DNA of 64,000 nucleotides, from the NCBI RefSeq assembly GCF_947179515.1, contig NC_067481.1, positions 91,450,598-91,514,597 of the forward strand, read 5' to 3'. This document shows, in pieces, positions 34,251-46,728 of the stretch. The notes under the pieces were generated by a model. It worked only from the letters and a program-made list of their open reading frames with translations. It made no database searches and was not told the DNA's origin. The DNA is from Apodemus sylvaticus (Eukaryota > Chordata > Mammalia > Rodentia > Muridae). The translations under genes were made by a program, and so were the position numbers. The number at the start of each line of letters is the position of its first letter. Within the stretch, counting starts at the first letter, position 1.

Positions 34251-37200
34251 CCCCATTTTTCTTCCTTTATAACCTGCAGTGGTATTAACACAGTAAGCTT
34301 TAACAGCTCACAGCCCCCCTTTGGGACAGGCAGAGCATGGCTAAGGCACAGGTAGGCTGACTGTGTGTAAATGTCTGCTCCTTGTTGCAACATCTCCTGT
34401 CTTTGTGGGAAAGTTGGACAACGGAGAGTATGAGAGGAAGCCCAGGTATGATGCCAACTCCAGGTGGCCCATGTGCATCACCCACAGTCATACAAAGGAC
34501 TCAAGTGCCCTGGCCTCCCTTGGCATGGGAAACATCACATTGACCAGTATACGTCCTCTATCAGCCTGTGTCCATCAGAATGCAAGCCCACTAAGACCAG
34601 GGACTGTCACTGTTTTTATTCTGTATCACATTTTGAGATCCAAGAGAAATACACCAAGATCCCTGGACCCTGCTGCGGTGGTCATTTGATTGGAGAAAAT
34701 CCTCTTGTTTCATGTCACAGAATATTATCATCATTTTTGTGTGTGTGCCAAAACATCTTCCTAGGGAGGTTGCACCATCTCCTTTATGATAGGCATCATC
34801 CAAGCTGTGTTGGTGGATGTTTAAGAACGGTAGGAGTTGGTAGCAACAACTTGAGGGTTTGTTTTTCTCACAGTTTGAGAGATGACAGTCTGTTAAAGAG
34901 GGGAGCACCAGGCAGCTGGTCGGTCACATAGAATCCTCAGGCTCTGGAGAGAGATGAACACTGGTGCTCAACTCACTTCCCTGTTTTACTCATTCTGAGA
35001 CCCTAGGCCATGGGTGCAGCTACGTACATTACGGGAGGGTCTTCCTTGTTCAGTTTCTCAGAACGCCCTCCTTGATGTAAAGTAGTGTTCCCATGGTGAT
35101 TTTAAATGCAGTCAAATTTATCCTTGAAGATTCATCATCCTGGGAGCAATGTTAGTGTCTAATGGAACTCAGTAGGTCTTTTCCACCATCTATACCCAGA
35201 TGCATGCACAGATGCATGAAGTGACTGGTACAAGGTACAAAAAATTTATAAGGTTAGGTTTCAGAGTCCAACTCAGGGATAGAAAGGAGAATACCATGGA
35301 GGTGTCAGATGCCAATAGTCCATTTTTGATGTTCTAACAAAGCACCCGAGGGTGGGAACGGGAGAAAAGTATACCTAGTTTCCAGTTTTGAAAGCAAGAC
35401 ATCTAAGACTGGGTAGCCCCATCTATCAGACTCTGGTGAGGACCTCCTTGTCTGCATTATAGCATGGATAGAATTATGACAGCAGACAGAGAGGGAGAGG
35501 GAGAGAGAATAATTCTTGATGATCCAGTTTCCTCTTGCCCTGAGGTCAAATAACCTGGAGTCCAGAGTCCACTTTGGCATGTTAATAGGCACCTCAGTTG
35601 GCCTTTTGTCCTGGGTTTGAGACCTAAGGAGACCTTCCTAGCACTGCCCCCAACCTGGTGTGGGCCAGAAGGGGCCGGGCATGAACATGGCTGGAAGCTG
35701 AGAGAATTCATCTCTCATGATGGCTTGTGGGGATGCCACTTTGGGGCTGAGACAACAAAGGGAATCTCTCCACTTCTGCCTGCCTGTAGCCTCAGGCAGT
35801 ACCTCCCATTGATGGGGAATCTTTTTCATTCCTTAACACTCACTGGGGTGGCAAAGGCTGGAGACTCCCATAGCTGGCAGGGCCATAGACTCTGAGGCTG
35901 AGAGACTTTGTAAGGCAATGTTACAGTCCATCAGGTTAGGGAGAATTTATACCTTTATAGCAAAAGTATACAAGCAGAGCAAAGTGAAGCCACTTCCTCT
36001 GCCCTCCCTGTCTTTGGAGAACTAGTTCATCATCACGCCACTTCATAAGATATGCTTGCTCTTGATAAATACTGTGAATTCATATGGATTATGAGCAACA
36101 CTGAGTCTGGTGTATAGCGAAACACAGAGGATAGTAGAGCAACCTAGTTGATAGTCAAACTTGGGTAGAGGATGAAGGAATGAACATGGGTTAAGCCCAG
36201 GACCAGGAGGAGGCTCTTCTTGAGAGGGGATGCCTTCTTTCTGAGCAGGGGACCTCACCTTCCTGGGACCCTTCTCCTTCTTACCTAATCCCTTTGTCTT
36301 CTTTTTCAGTCAGTCACTGAATCCTAGTAGCTGGATATAACTGGTAGATGGGTAGCAGCTTTCCCTGTGGTCACTGTGATCAGCTTCCAGGCCTCAGATA
36401 CTGCTGGGGTGTGGAGCAGGTCTGCAGGGCACGTACATCTAACAGCCAGACTGCCCTGGGAGCCTTTGCAGTGTGAACACCTACAAGCAGGGTGGATCAA
36501 AGAGTCTGAGCCCATAGAGAATCTGCAACCCTCAGAGACAGGAGTAAAGGCTCAAAGCTCTGCAAGCTTGCATATCAATATTAAAGTTGTGCCTTTGTAG
36601 CTCCCGGCAGGTAAAAGCGGAGGAAACATAGGTTACAAAGCCAGGGTTTCCCTGATACCTCCAGAATATGTTGAAACATTCCAGGTGATTTCTCTATAAT
36701 AAAGACCAGGCTGGTAAAGGCAAGATTCTAGGACCAAGGGCTCTTATCGCTTTTAAATTATGGTATATACCACATGCCCTTTTCAATATATTTATGCCAA
36801 TGTATGCCCTCAGCACGGGTGGGAGATAGGCCAATGCCATATAACTTCAATGTGACAGTGGACTCATGTTATGTGTAGTGTGCAGTCCATGAAGGCAGAA
36901 GGTAAGGCCATTGCTTAAGAGGACCGTGAGCATCTGCAGAGTGGGCCATCCGTGGGGTCTTGGAGCTAATCCCCCATAGACACTGAAGGATGGCTCTACT
37001 CGACACTTTTGAGTTTAGAAAGATGGCAGCTATTTCATGCTTGCTTTCCTTAAGCAACTAGCATCCATCCTTCATCTGCATATCAGTAGAGCAATGTATC
37101 ATTTGTCCCAGATTTCCTTTCTTAAGAGTCAAAGGAAGAAAGCCCTGAAGATAGTCTCCTCATCCCTTGCCACCCAGCAGACCATTCTATAGTTGACCAT

Positions 37201-38996
37201 TATCAACTCGTAGAATGAGTGGCTGGGTCCTTCCGGAGTACTCAGGCTGACAGCTTTCTCTACGAGTAGTGTTTGCATTCAAAGTTAACGGGTGCATGTT
37301 TCACGGAATTTGGTAAAGACAGAACAAAAAGAAGAATATAAAAATTAATCAAGGTTCAATCAAGGAAAACATTGTCAAGTATCAGTATGGTATGCTCTAA
37401 AGATACAAAACCTTTCTAGAAACAAATTTAGGAGTATATTGTATAAAATAGACTGCATAATTGTAAACACGTCCTTGGTTTAAATAGAGGGATGTTCTCA
37501 TTCACAGAATACTAGCTTACCAAACACATTTTGTGCTTCTGGGAAAAGTCCATCATCTTCTGCGAGTTCCTACAATATTGTTATTTTCCTCTAATGAGAT
37601 ACTTTGACTGCTATCAGAGTTTGACTGCTGTAAACTATTCTTCAGTGACACTCTTTGGTTATCCAGCAATCATTTTTATCTTTTCTCTCTAATGCTTTCC
37701 TAAAAGCAGGGATCAAGGTCAAAGAATATTAGTTTCTAAAAGGGTTCTGCCGCTGGTCTTTTTTTCTGTATATATGGGACTCAATAAGACACACATTCTG
37801 CTCTATCAGTGATCTAACAGCCCAAAAAAGATGGACTGGTTCAAAGCGACACAGCTTTGAAGCGTAGGTTGGGACTCAAGCCTGACTCTGGGAATATCAG
37901 AACCCAGCCGGGACTCGCAGCCTCCTAACTCCTAGACTGTGTTCTCCCCTCTCCTCTGCTGTAGATTTTGCCATCAGAGAACTCAGTCTCTGACACTGAC
38001 ACGTGTGTGCTGGGCACTGCTCTGAACACCTGGGCTGAGGCCCAGCACTCAATTCGACCCCATAAGATCAGCTCTTTGACCATCCTCCTTGAAGAGATGG
38101 GGACATTGAGGAAGAGTCAACTTGTCTGAGGCTGCAGTGGCAGGTGATGTGCAGAATTTCTAGCCCTTGCTGTCTGAGAATTCCGTAGAACATTCCTTGA
38201 CTGTGGGACTTCACTGTGGACAGGAAATTTCCAACACAGTAGCCACAGGACACTACTGAGCCTTGACATGTGCGGAGGAGAGAAATATATTCAATTTTAA
38301 TTCATCTCAGTGGAAACAGCCACATGTGACTAGTGACCTAGGAGACAGACTCTGCTGAAGCCAGTCCTTGGGGGTCCCTCTGGACCTCTCTCTGAGGGAG
38401 GATTCACTGGCCTGAGTTTTCTCATGATGCTTTGAACCTGGTTCTGTACCCTAGGGCCATCTCCAGGGTAGGTGGTACTGACCTGCTTGTGCGGGATGAT
38501 CAAAAGACACACTCCAGGGAAAGACTTTTTAATCCCTTTTGTTACACATTAATGAAAACTTCTGTCTGTGATCTATAAATCATGAAAATCACTCAGCAAG
38601 CACCAGCTTTTGCACCTTTCCACTCATTGTAAATACTATTTGATTTGCTAGGAGCTTCCCTGGGAGTTCCCAAAGGAGACTTAAGTCCTGCCTTCCCTCT
38701 GGGACCCTGTCTCTAAGGAGGCCAGTGGACAGGTATTGGAAGCTCTCAGATTCCTAAAAAATGTCATTTCTTGCCAGGCACTGAGCAAAGCCCAGCACAC
38801 TCCTCATGAAGCACTGGAACACGTGACCATGCACCAAGAGGCTTACACCGCAGAGGAGACTCTCCTCAGGTCTACAGGCCAGAAAGATGAAATCAAGAAC
38901 TGAGCGGTTCTGAGTCGTGTCTGCATCCCCTCAATCTACATGCTCATCTTCTCACAGCTTTCTTCTCAGATATACTCTTGTAGTTCCTGCACAGTA
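34251..38996. other. Noncoding DNA, nothing recognised
   Basis: About 4.7 kb of mostly unique sequence. ORFs of 60-155 aa on both strands lack domains and splice context. I could not identify a Kcnip1 exon here. Confidence 0.4.
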
Positions 38997-39020
38997 TGAC
39001 CTTGAGGTCACTCTGGAGCT
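38997..39020 (+). promoter_or_regulatory. Nuclear-receptor-like palindromic site, copy 1
   Basis: TGACCTTGAGGTCA contains two AGGTCA half-sites in everted orientation, and TGACCTTGA is an ERR/SF-1-type extended half-site. The same 24 bp recurs exactly at 39494-39517. Sequence match only. Confidence 0.35.
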
Positions 39021-39493
39021 ATCTAGCAGGAATCGGTATCATCTACTAGTTAGTCTCCTACAGAGACACTTAGTGTGAGACTAAGCATTCACCTAGGTAA
39101 CCCAAAATGATCTCGAAGAACTAAGGGTGTGGCTCAGGTGCACGATGTGATGCTTGCCTAGCATACAAAGGCCTGGGTTCAATCCTCATCATAGGAAAAA
39201 AGGAAACACTCACCAATTGCATCGGATGAGATGATATCTTACAGTCTCATGACTTTAGACATGGCATGCCTCTGGAGGCCGCCGTTCAAGTCATTATATT
39301 CAGTACAAAGTCCAGGCCAGAGGTGATGTAATAAGACCAAGGAACCTCTGACTCCACTCTCTAACTTCGTGACTTTGCCCAGTGTCTCTAAATATCTCAC
39401 TCCTGCAAAGTTCAGGAGAAAGAGTCCTGCTGAAGAATCTCTCCTCTCCAGAGGAGCACCAAACTCCCTCCCCCTTGTTGCTCCGGCGTGCTG
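39021..39493. other. Noncoding DNA with an ID-like SINE (39121-39200)
   Basis: Only the ID-like element is recognised. An ORF at 39239-39664 on the minus strand has no domain. Confidence 0.4.
39121..39200 (+). mobile_element. ID-type SINE
   Basis: 'gtgtggctcaggtgcacgat' and 'cttgcctagcatacaaaggc' followed by 'ctgggttcaatcctcatc' and an A-rich end match the tRNA-Ala-derived ID element, moderately diverged. Confidence 0.75.
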
Positions 39494-39517
39494 TGACCTT
39501 GAGGTCACTCTGGAGCT
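39494..39517 (+). promoter_or_regulatory. Nuclear-receptor-like palindromic site, copy 2
   Basis: Exact 24-bp copy of 38997-39020, with similarity extending about 8 bp further (t/a-tcta-a/g-cag). Confidence 0.35.
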
Positions 39518-40159
39518 TTCTAACAGTGGATTAGAGTCAAGAGTCAGAGAAGGAACATGGTGACCAAAAGGTTGACATACACATTGGCCTGCCACTAGTA
39601 TATGCAGAGTGTCTCTGCGGCTACCATTGCCAGGCAATGGCCACCTGATCCCATCCAGACGCAAGGGGAACTGGGAAATGTAGGCCCTGGATCTGACGGT
39701 TGTTTCTCAGCTCGAATGGCACTTTGAAGTGTTTCCAGGGAACAGCGTCAGCTTTTAGCGGCTGGCTAGCCACAGCTGCCTCAGCTGTGCTCATCCATTT
39801 CTTCCTTAGGCCTATGACTCATTCTTGCATCCCTTTCCTTTTAGAAGAGGAGCTGTAGGCCCACAAACGTGAAACGATTTGATGAAGGCCACTGAGCTTA
39901 ACCCATGGGCTGCAATCCCCTGACTGAACAAAAAAGAGAAAGAGAAGCCAGCTGTGCGCTCTTATTTTGTGCACACATCTTAGCACTAAGGACCATAGAC
40001 TGAACTGTGAGCTAAAATATCCCTTTCCTCCCTTAAGTTGTCTTTGTCAGTTATATGGCCATAGCGACAGGAAGAGGTTTGCTGTTCTTACAGAGGACCC
40101 AGGCTGTACACATACACAAATGTGCAAGCATACACACATAGAAAAATAAGATAAATGTT
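39518..40159. other. Noncoding DNA, nothing recognised
   Basis: No supported gene or named repeat. Confidence 0.4.
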
Positions 40160-40345
40160 TTAATGTTTTATTAACCTTTGAGAACTTCATACAATTATGA
40201 CATTCTCCCCCCACTCCCTAACTCCTTTCAGGTCCATGCTAACCTTCCCCATTACCCATCTTCATGTTTGTTTGTTTTAATAACCCATCAAATCTACTTT
40301 GTGTTGCCTGTATAGTCTTGGATGCATTATATTATCCCCCTTCAT
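40160..40345 (-). mobile_element. Probable L1-type 3' fragment, reverse orientation
   Basis: A T-rich start, then 'gagaacttcatacaattatg', and a pyrimidine-rich stretch resembling inverted rodent L1-type 3' UTR. It is old. Confidence 0.4.
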
Positions 40346-40374
40346 TCCCGTCATGCCCAGCACGAACTTCCAGT

Positions 40375-40525
40375 GAATCACAATCCCCTGTGACTACAGC
40401 TCCAGAAGACTTGATGCTCTCTTTGGGACTCCACAGACATGGCACACACAACCATACACCCATACACAGGCGCTCGTACACACATATATCATTTTAAAAT
40501 AAAATAAATCTAAAAAAGAAAGAAA
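40375..40525 (+). mobile_element. B3 SINE 3' portion
   Basis: 'cagctccagaagacttgatg' followed by a 'ggcacacacaaccatacacc' segment and an AAATAAATCTAAAAAAG tail is the 3' half of a B2/B3-class SINE. Confidence 0.75.
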
Positions 40526-41076
40526 TGTATTGACACAGACCGCTCTGCTCCTTTCTGTTCCAAAAATACTGTTTGGACTCTGACTCCCATTTCTCCTCTG
40601 TGCTCTCAGCGGACCCTCTGGGAACGAACCGGGAGCTGGAGTCGAAGAGGCAGGAGGCAGAAAGGTAATAGGGATCGAAGACAGGGCAGCGAAAGGAGAA
40701 CAGGAAATCCACGTGGGCCTGATGTCCTAGAAAACTTTCTTAGTTTTGACACGCGAAGGTTTTGGAGCAGTTTCCAGTAGGGAAAAAAATAGCAGAGGAG
40801 AAATATGAGGTACATAATAGTGAGTTATGATGTGATCTTCCTTTTGTGTGTCTGTGGAAAACAGGCCCTTTATCTCTCCTTTGTTTAAATCTCTCTGACA
40901 GGCTGAATGGTGCTTCTTGGCTGAGAATTCAAACAGATAAACTGGGCTGTGGGTAGAGTAACCACAGATTCCCATCGTCCCTTCTGAGACCAGCTGTGTC
41001 TTCGTAGAGTGCTGTGTGAGTCATCCCATAGCCATGTGACAATGAACACCACAACTTAGCAATAGAAATGGTTCGT

Positions 41077-41077
<1 letters not shown>
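40526..41077. other. Noncoding DNA, nothing recognised
   Basis: No supported feature. Confidence 0.4.

Positions 41078-41115
<38 letters not shown>
41078..41115 (+). repeat. (TG)n microsatellite
   Basis: About 19 TG units. Confidence 0.95.
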
Positions 41116-41119
<4 letters not shown>

Positions 41120-41299
41120 CTTCAGGCTGGGCTCATCTTCGCAGGTCTTCACCTTTAAAACTGTCTCATTTTAAATCAAAAGTGAATGATATACAAGGAA
41201 TATATTCTAGTGCTTTACAGTCCAGCAGGGAGACTTGTGGTTTTAATGGTATGTTTTATATTTCATGAAAAACTAGCAGGAGGAGTCTGATGGCTCCCA

Positions 41300-42132
41300 A
41301 CACACAAACACACACACATACACACACACACACGCACACACACACACACGCACACACATGCGCATGCATGCATACTGACACACATACACACTCACACATA
41401 TACACACATACACACATGCACTCACATGCACTCACACATATATACACTCATGCACACACATATACACACTCACACACTTGTACACACATACACACATATA
41501 CATACTCACACACACATACACACACATACATACATGTACTCACACACATATACATACTTATACACACATATACACACACTTATACACATCCATGCACTCA
41601 CACACACATACACACTCACACACACATACACACACACATACATGCACTCACACACATATACACACTCATACACACATACACACACACTTATACGCACATC
41701 CATGCACTCACACGCATATACACACTCATACACACATACACAAACATCCACACACATACATATACTCACACACATATACACACTCATACACACACACTTA
41801 TGCACACATACATGCACTCACACATATACACACATATACACACACACTTATGCACACATACATGCACTCACACATATACACACATATACACACACATACA
41901 TACTCTCACACACATACATATGCACTCATACCATACACACTCATACATATACACATGTACATACATGCACTCACACACATACTCATTCTCACACACATAT
42001 ACACACATACAAACACACACATACATACATACATATACACATACAGACTCACACATGCACACACTCATATACACACACCCATTCACATACACACCCACTT
42101 ACACATATATACACACACACATACACACTCAC
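41300..42132 (+). repeat. Large (CA)n-derived higher-order minisatellite
   Basis: 833 bp built from CACA, CATA, CTCA and TGCA words with longer repeating units, including two identical consecutive 50-bp units (41791-41840 and 41841-41890). The long ORFs over it (up to 335 aa, Thr/His/Tyr-rich) occur in all plus-strand frames and are artefacts of the lack of stop codons. Confidence 0.97.
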
Positions 42133-45035
42133 AGAGGTGCCTGTCCCCCTGAACTGCTCATTCAACACTGTATACACAGGGAACACATAAATATATACAA
42201 TTACTCTAACTTTAGGGGAGGACTGTTTTATTGTGTGTCTCACATGCATGAGGTCAGGAGGAAAGAGATGGTAACTAGGTCTTCCCCAAATGTCTAAAGG
42301 CAGGAAGGATTGAGAAGTAGGCTGAGGTACAGCCTTCACCCCCTAAATGCCAGGCACATGCTACCTGGCTGGCTCTGTGTTAGAGCCCTCAGAGCGAATA
42401 AATGAGAGGAAGCCACTAGGAGTGGGTCACAGGGCTCAGGCTGTGAGTGACTTAGGATGGAGGGGGAGGTAAAAGGACTGTAGAAACAGCTCTGAGCTTG
42501 TGGTCCTACCCTGAGCAGAAGGCATGGCTCCGTTCCCTCTACCGAGTGTCTGCTGTAGCCAGGAATTGATGGTGAGATCCTAAGCCCGAGCACAAGCGTG
42601 CCAGAGTGGTTTGAATTAAAGCTCTCCCGAGGAGGAAACTCAGCTTCCATTTGCACTTTTTAGAACCTGCATTTATCTTTCATTATAAATAGTTAAGTGT
42701 AGTCTTAAACTTTGACACAAATTAAAAATCGTCTATAATGCTACCCTTTAGTAAGTGTACTTGTGTGTATTTTAGAAGCTTTGCTTCTGGGGTTCTCCCA
42801 CTTCTAAATGGCCTTGGTCTAAATGGTTGCCATTGCGGAATATATCCGTCGTCTGTGGCTGCATGATAGAGCACCCCCAAACTCAACAGAAACAATGGCT
42901 CATCAATCCGCTGGGATCAAGGAGGCCAAGATGAAGTGCTACCAACCGTGTAGGCTATCTTCCTCCCTACCCACTATTCTCGTTTTCCTGCTCACAACAC
43001 CAGTATTGTGCTATCTGCCCTTCCTTGAAGGTCTTTCTCCCCTGCTCCCCACCAAGGGTAAATGTTTCTTATTTGGGAATAATGGGTAGAGGCACGGACT
43101 GCATGGAAGGGCAAGTCAGGTCTCAGCGGGCTCACTCACAGGTGTACACTCATCTCAGTTGGGCCAGCCTTCTCTAGGACTTGGGTTGGCAGCTTTCAGA
43201 TGGGCTCTGGGCTGGGCTATGCCATGGGTTTCATGTTAGACTAGACGAGCTTGTTCTGACGTTGATAGGATCCAGAAGCAGTCGAAGGAGAAGCTAAGCG
43301 TCCCCTTGAGGCCAAGTTTGGAACTTGGTTATGTCACATACACTGCAGTCTGTTGGCTCAAGCAGATCACAAAGCCAAGGCAGGTCCTCCTGCAGAAGGG
43401 ACGATTGCTGGTGAAACACAGTGCAACCAACCACCATTTTACCACTTCCAGTCTCAGCCGGAAGTTCCGTGTTTGTCTGATTTTAGGGTTGTTCTTCCTT
43501 ATCAATGCAAAGCCTCGGTGCCATTATTTTTAATATTTACATGATGTTCGGAAAGCAAGAAGACTGCTCATTGAAGCGTCTCTTTATTCTTTAAGAGAAA
43601 AAGAAAAAAATTACCCCAAGTTCTCCCACACGGGGATAGGACAGTGAAGAACATCTTGATGTCATTATTTCTGTAGTTTTGATTGCTTCCTTAGAACCAG
43701 CCCCAAAAACATAAAGGGAAAATGGCATTATTGTTGCTGCTGTTTTTACTGTAATTTATTTATGCCTGTTCTGTGGAATCAATGGGTTTTCATGTTCTCT
43801 ATGCATTTTGTCGAACTGTACTGGGACAGTTTGCCTAGCATGGCTGCAATCACCACTGCAGGGCTTCCCGGATTTCCTGCTTCTTCCTGGTGTCCCCGTG
43901 TCTCTAGCCAGAATGAAGCAGACTTCTGGGTCCTTCCTTGGTCGAAAAGCATCTGTCTTGCTGCTCTCTGAAGTTCGGAGTTGTGTCCATTGCACCCGGA
44001 GGTGGGAAGCAGGGGATACTAGAAAAAGGAGGCTATCTCAGGCTATCTCCCTGCTGTGCACTGAGCTCCTACCCACCCAATCATGATCCCAAGCGAGCTC
44101 ATGGAAATCCCATGCAACTGACAACAGGGAGGTGGAGCCCACCTTCAGACGTTTACTTGGATGAGAAACACAGCTTTCTCCTCATGTCCTGTGAGGCATC
44201 AACTGCCTAACAGCCAGAGATACTTGCTCGAAGATATCTATCTCATACTTCCTCCATGTCTGTGTTTAAAACACCAGCCAACATTACCCCCGCTGCTTCG
44301 GTGATTATTATGTCTTCCTCCCAGCTAGCAAGCTTCAAGCTTTTTGGATGTTGCCAGAAGCCAGGCAGGTTGGGCTACCACAAGCAGTAAGACAGTAGGA
44401 AATAGATTTGAGCGTGCTTTAGAAATCGCCGGTTCAAAGTCTCCATGTTGGATGGAGGATTCTCTACTTTGGGTTCAGGACACCTATGTCACCACCTGTC
44501 ACGGATACTGAGTGGCTCAGCCTCTCTGCCTCACTTTTCTCACCTCTCAATAGTCACTGTAGCCACAGCGGGCTCTTGTGAGGGCTTTGGCAACATAGGA
44601 CAGACAGCAACAATTGCAGTATTAAATTTTTAAAACGTGGCTTGGACACAAAGATCAAGCAGCCTGTCCAAGGTAGAATGTACATCGAGGCTCAGAGCTA
44701 GTCTCCCTGGTGTCCAGAGAAACTATAGCCACCCCTTCCCAGGTCCACTCTTCATGCTTGGCTGCAGAGGCTGCATTTATCTTATATGGGCCTCCCTCCT
44801 CATTCAGAAGGCTGTGCCTCACCAGGAGGATCCTGGCCAAGGTGGATGCTGCTTCTGCGTCTGCGTGGAGGAGCCCAGGCCTCCCACATCAATGAAATCC
44901 GAGGATAGAAAGGAAACATGACTACATGCTTAAGTCTGCATTGTGAGTCTCTTTAGGAACTAGCTGCAGAGGCTTCTAGAGGGGCTGGAGAACCCAGATG
45001 CAAAACCCAGTGAGCAGGGGACCAGCTTAGCTTAG
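42133..45035. other. Noncoding DNA, nothing recognised
   Basis: 2.9 kb without a supported gene. The 42830-43240 region has phrases of an old interspersed repeat that I cannot name. ORFs up to 106 aa lack domains. Confidence 0.4.
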
Positions 45036-45119
45036 TGAGCCTGAGCCTGAGCCGGAGCTGGAGCCAGAGCCGGAGCCGGAGCCGGAGCCGGAGACGGAGA
45101 CGGAGACGGAGACGGAGCC
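45036..45119 (+). repeat. 14-unit hexanucleotide minisatellite (GGAGCC/GGAGAC)n
   Basis: Perfect 6-bp register: three tgagcc, then ggagct, ggagcc, agagcc, three ggagcc, four ggagac and one ggagcc. The ordered blocks suggest stepwise expansion of variants. Confidence 0.97.
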
Positions 45120-45571
45120 GGTCTCCATCTTAAAGCTTCCCTCACTTGGCCTTGTAAACTGAACAACCTGTGTTGTTTACTACCTCGTGGCGAACTCAAC
45201 CTGGGACAAAATCCAGGGAGGAAATCCTCGGGGCAGCTCAGCTCAGGGGAGGCAAGAGAAACAGCCTGGGAACTGAGGGCCGCCCAGTGGGCAACAAACA
45301 GCTAGGGGAGGGATTCAAAGGCACTGTGGTGAGGAGTGCCAGGCCAGGGTCCAGATGAAAACCCTATACTGGCTAGCGACAGACAACATCTGTGGGAGGA
45401 ACATTCACCAACTTCACAAGGGACTTATAAAGAGTAAGGACAGAATCTACACTGATTGATATCTTTACTTTCATTCTGTAGGGAAATATAAAACTGTCAT
45501 CAGTTTTTAAAATACTACAGAACGGTCGAGAGACAAAGCAACCTACTCCTTTGTCATAGGACTGCATCTGT
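45120..45571. other. Noncoding DNA, nothing recognised
   Basis: No supported feature. Confidence 0.4.
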
Positions 45572-45688
45572 ATTTTGAGCTCTCTAGCCCCGCCCCTGGA
45601 TTGGGAACACTCCTCTAGCCCCGCCCCTGGATTTAGAGCTCTTCTCTAGCCCCGCCCCTGAATTTAGATCTCTCTTCTAGCCCCTCCC
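45572..45688 (+). repeat. Four-unit ~30-bp minisatellite carrying GC boxes
   Basis: Four consecutive units share CTCTAGCCCCGCCCCTGGA (last unit degraded to ctagcccctccc). Each of the first three has a CCCCGCCCC GC box, a potential Sp1/KLF site. Confidence 0.92.
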
Positions 45689-46450
45689 TTTCTTTTGCAG
45701 TTTAGTTGTTTTCAACGATGCTTTTTGGTTTTCTTAATTCAAAGAAGGCACAGGTGCCATCTCTCCTTTGACCATCTGGCAAATGGAGGCCAGATGAGGT
45801 CCAGAGGGATGTCTCAGCTGATGCGTAACTGAGCCAAGTTGCACGACTTTAAGGCCAGCGCCTTCAGCGCCTTAGCTGAAGCAGGCATTTTGCATGTACA
45901 GGCCAAGGCTCATACTGGAAGGCTCATGCTCCAGCGTCCTGCAATTGGAAGGCAGGAAATGGGACACCGGCTGGCCTGGCTACCAAGCACATGGTCTTAA
46001 TCTCCATTAATCTGCATGTCTCCATGGGTCTTCATGGACTTCTAATCTTGATGGCCCATTCCCTCAGTGTTCTCAACTTCCCAGTAGGCTCCTCCACTCT
46101 CGCTAAACTAAACTTCTAATCTTTCTTCCAGCATCCCATTCTCTGTACAATATCAAGATGACTTTTTTCTTTTTTCTTTTTGTCTTCCTTCTATTCAGAC
46201 TTTCACTTAAAGGCAGCTTCTTCAGGGAAGCCAACCTGGAGGGGCGCCCTCTTGTGGGCTCTTGTGGTACCTTCTGGCCCAAGGCTGAAATTGCCCTTTT
46301 GCTTTGGATACAGTGGCTGTGAGTGGCCAGACTGCTTGTTTTCTTTTGTCTCCAAACTCAGCACAGTGCCGAGTACATAACGGAACATCCGTCTTTTGTA
46401 GAAAGGATAACTCTGGCCAGAGGTCGTTAAGAGAGCAGGTCTTGAAAGTC
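45689..46450. other. Noncoding DNA, nothing recognised
   Basis: No supported feature. Confidence 0.4.
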
Positions 46451-46620
46451 CCCCCTTCCTTCCCTTCCCTCCCTTCCCTCCCTCCCCTCCCCTCCCCTCC
46501 CCTCCCTCTCCTCCCCTCCCTCCCCTCCCCTCCCCTCCCCTTCCCTCCCTCTCCTCCCCTCCCTCCCCTCCCCTCCCCTCCCCTCCCCTCCCCTCCCCTC
46601 CCCTCCCCTCCCCTTCCCTT
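46451..46620 (+). repeat. (CCCTCC)n array; G-quadruplex potential on the minus strand
   Basis: 170 bp of CCCT/CCCCT units. The minus strand has dozens of GGG/GGGG runs with short loops. ORFs across it (46203-46661 minus and others) are Gly/Arg/Glu repeats and not genes. Confidence 0.96.
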
Positions 46621-46728
46621 CTGGGTGTTGATGATTTGGGAATCAGCACCTGGCAATACATCTCACTTATCTGGACCCATGATTGCTTCGTGATAAGAAA
46701 TGCTCTGAGGTACTTGTTAGTTTCACAG

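Noticed and set aside
41290..42297. Long plus-strand ORFs (335, 254 and 224 aa)
   Set aside because: All three frames are open because the CA/CATA array lacks stop codons. The products are Thr/His/Tyr repeats with no gene structure.
45036..45119. Hexanucleotide array as a Glu-Pro repeat coding segment
   Set aside because: One frame would read as Glu-Pro/Glu-Thr dipeptides, but no sustained ORF of useful length contains it.
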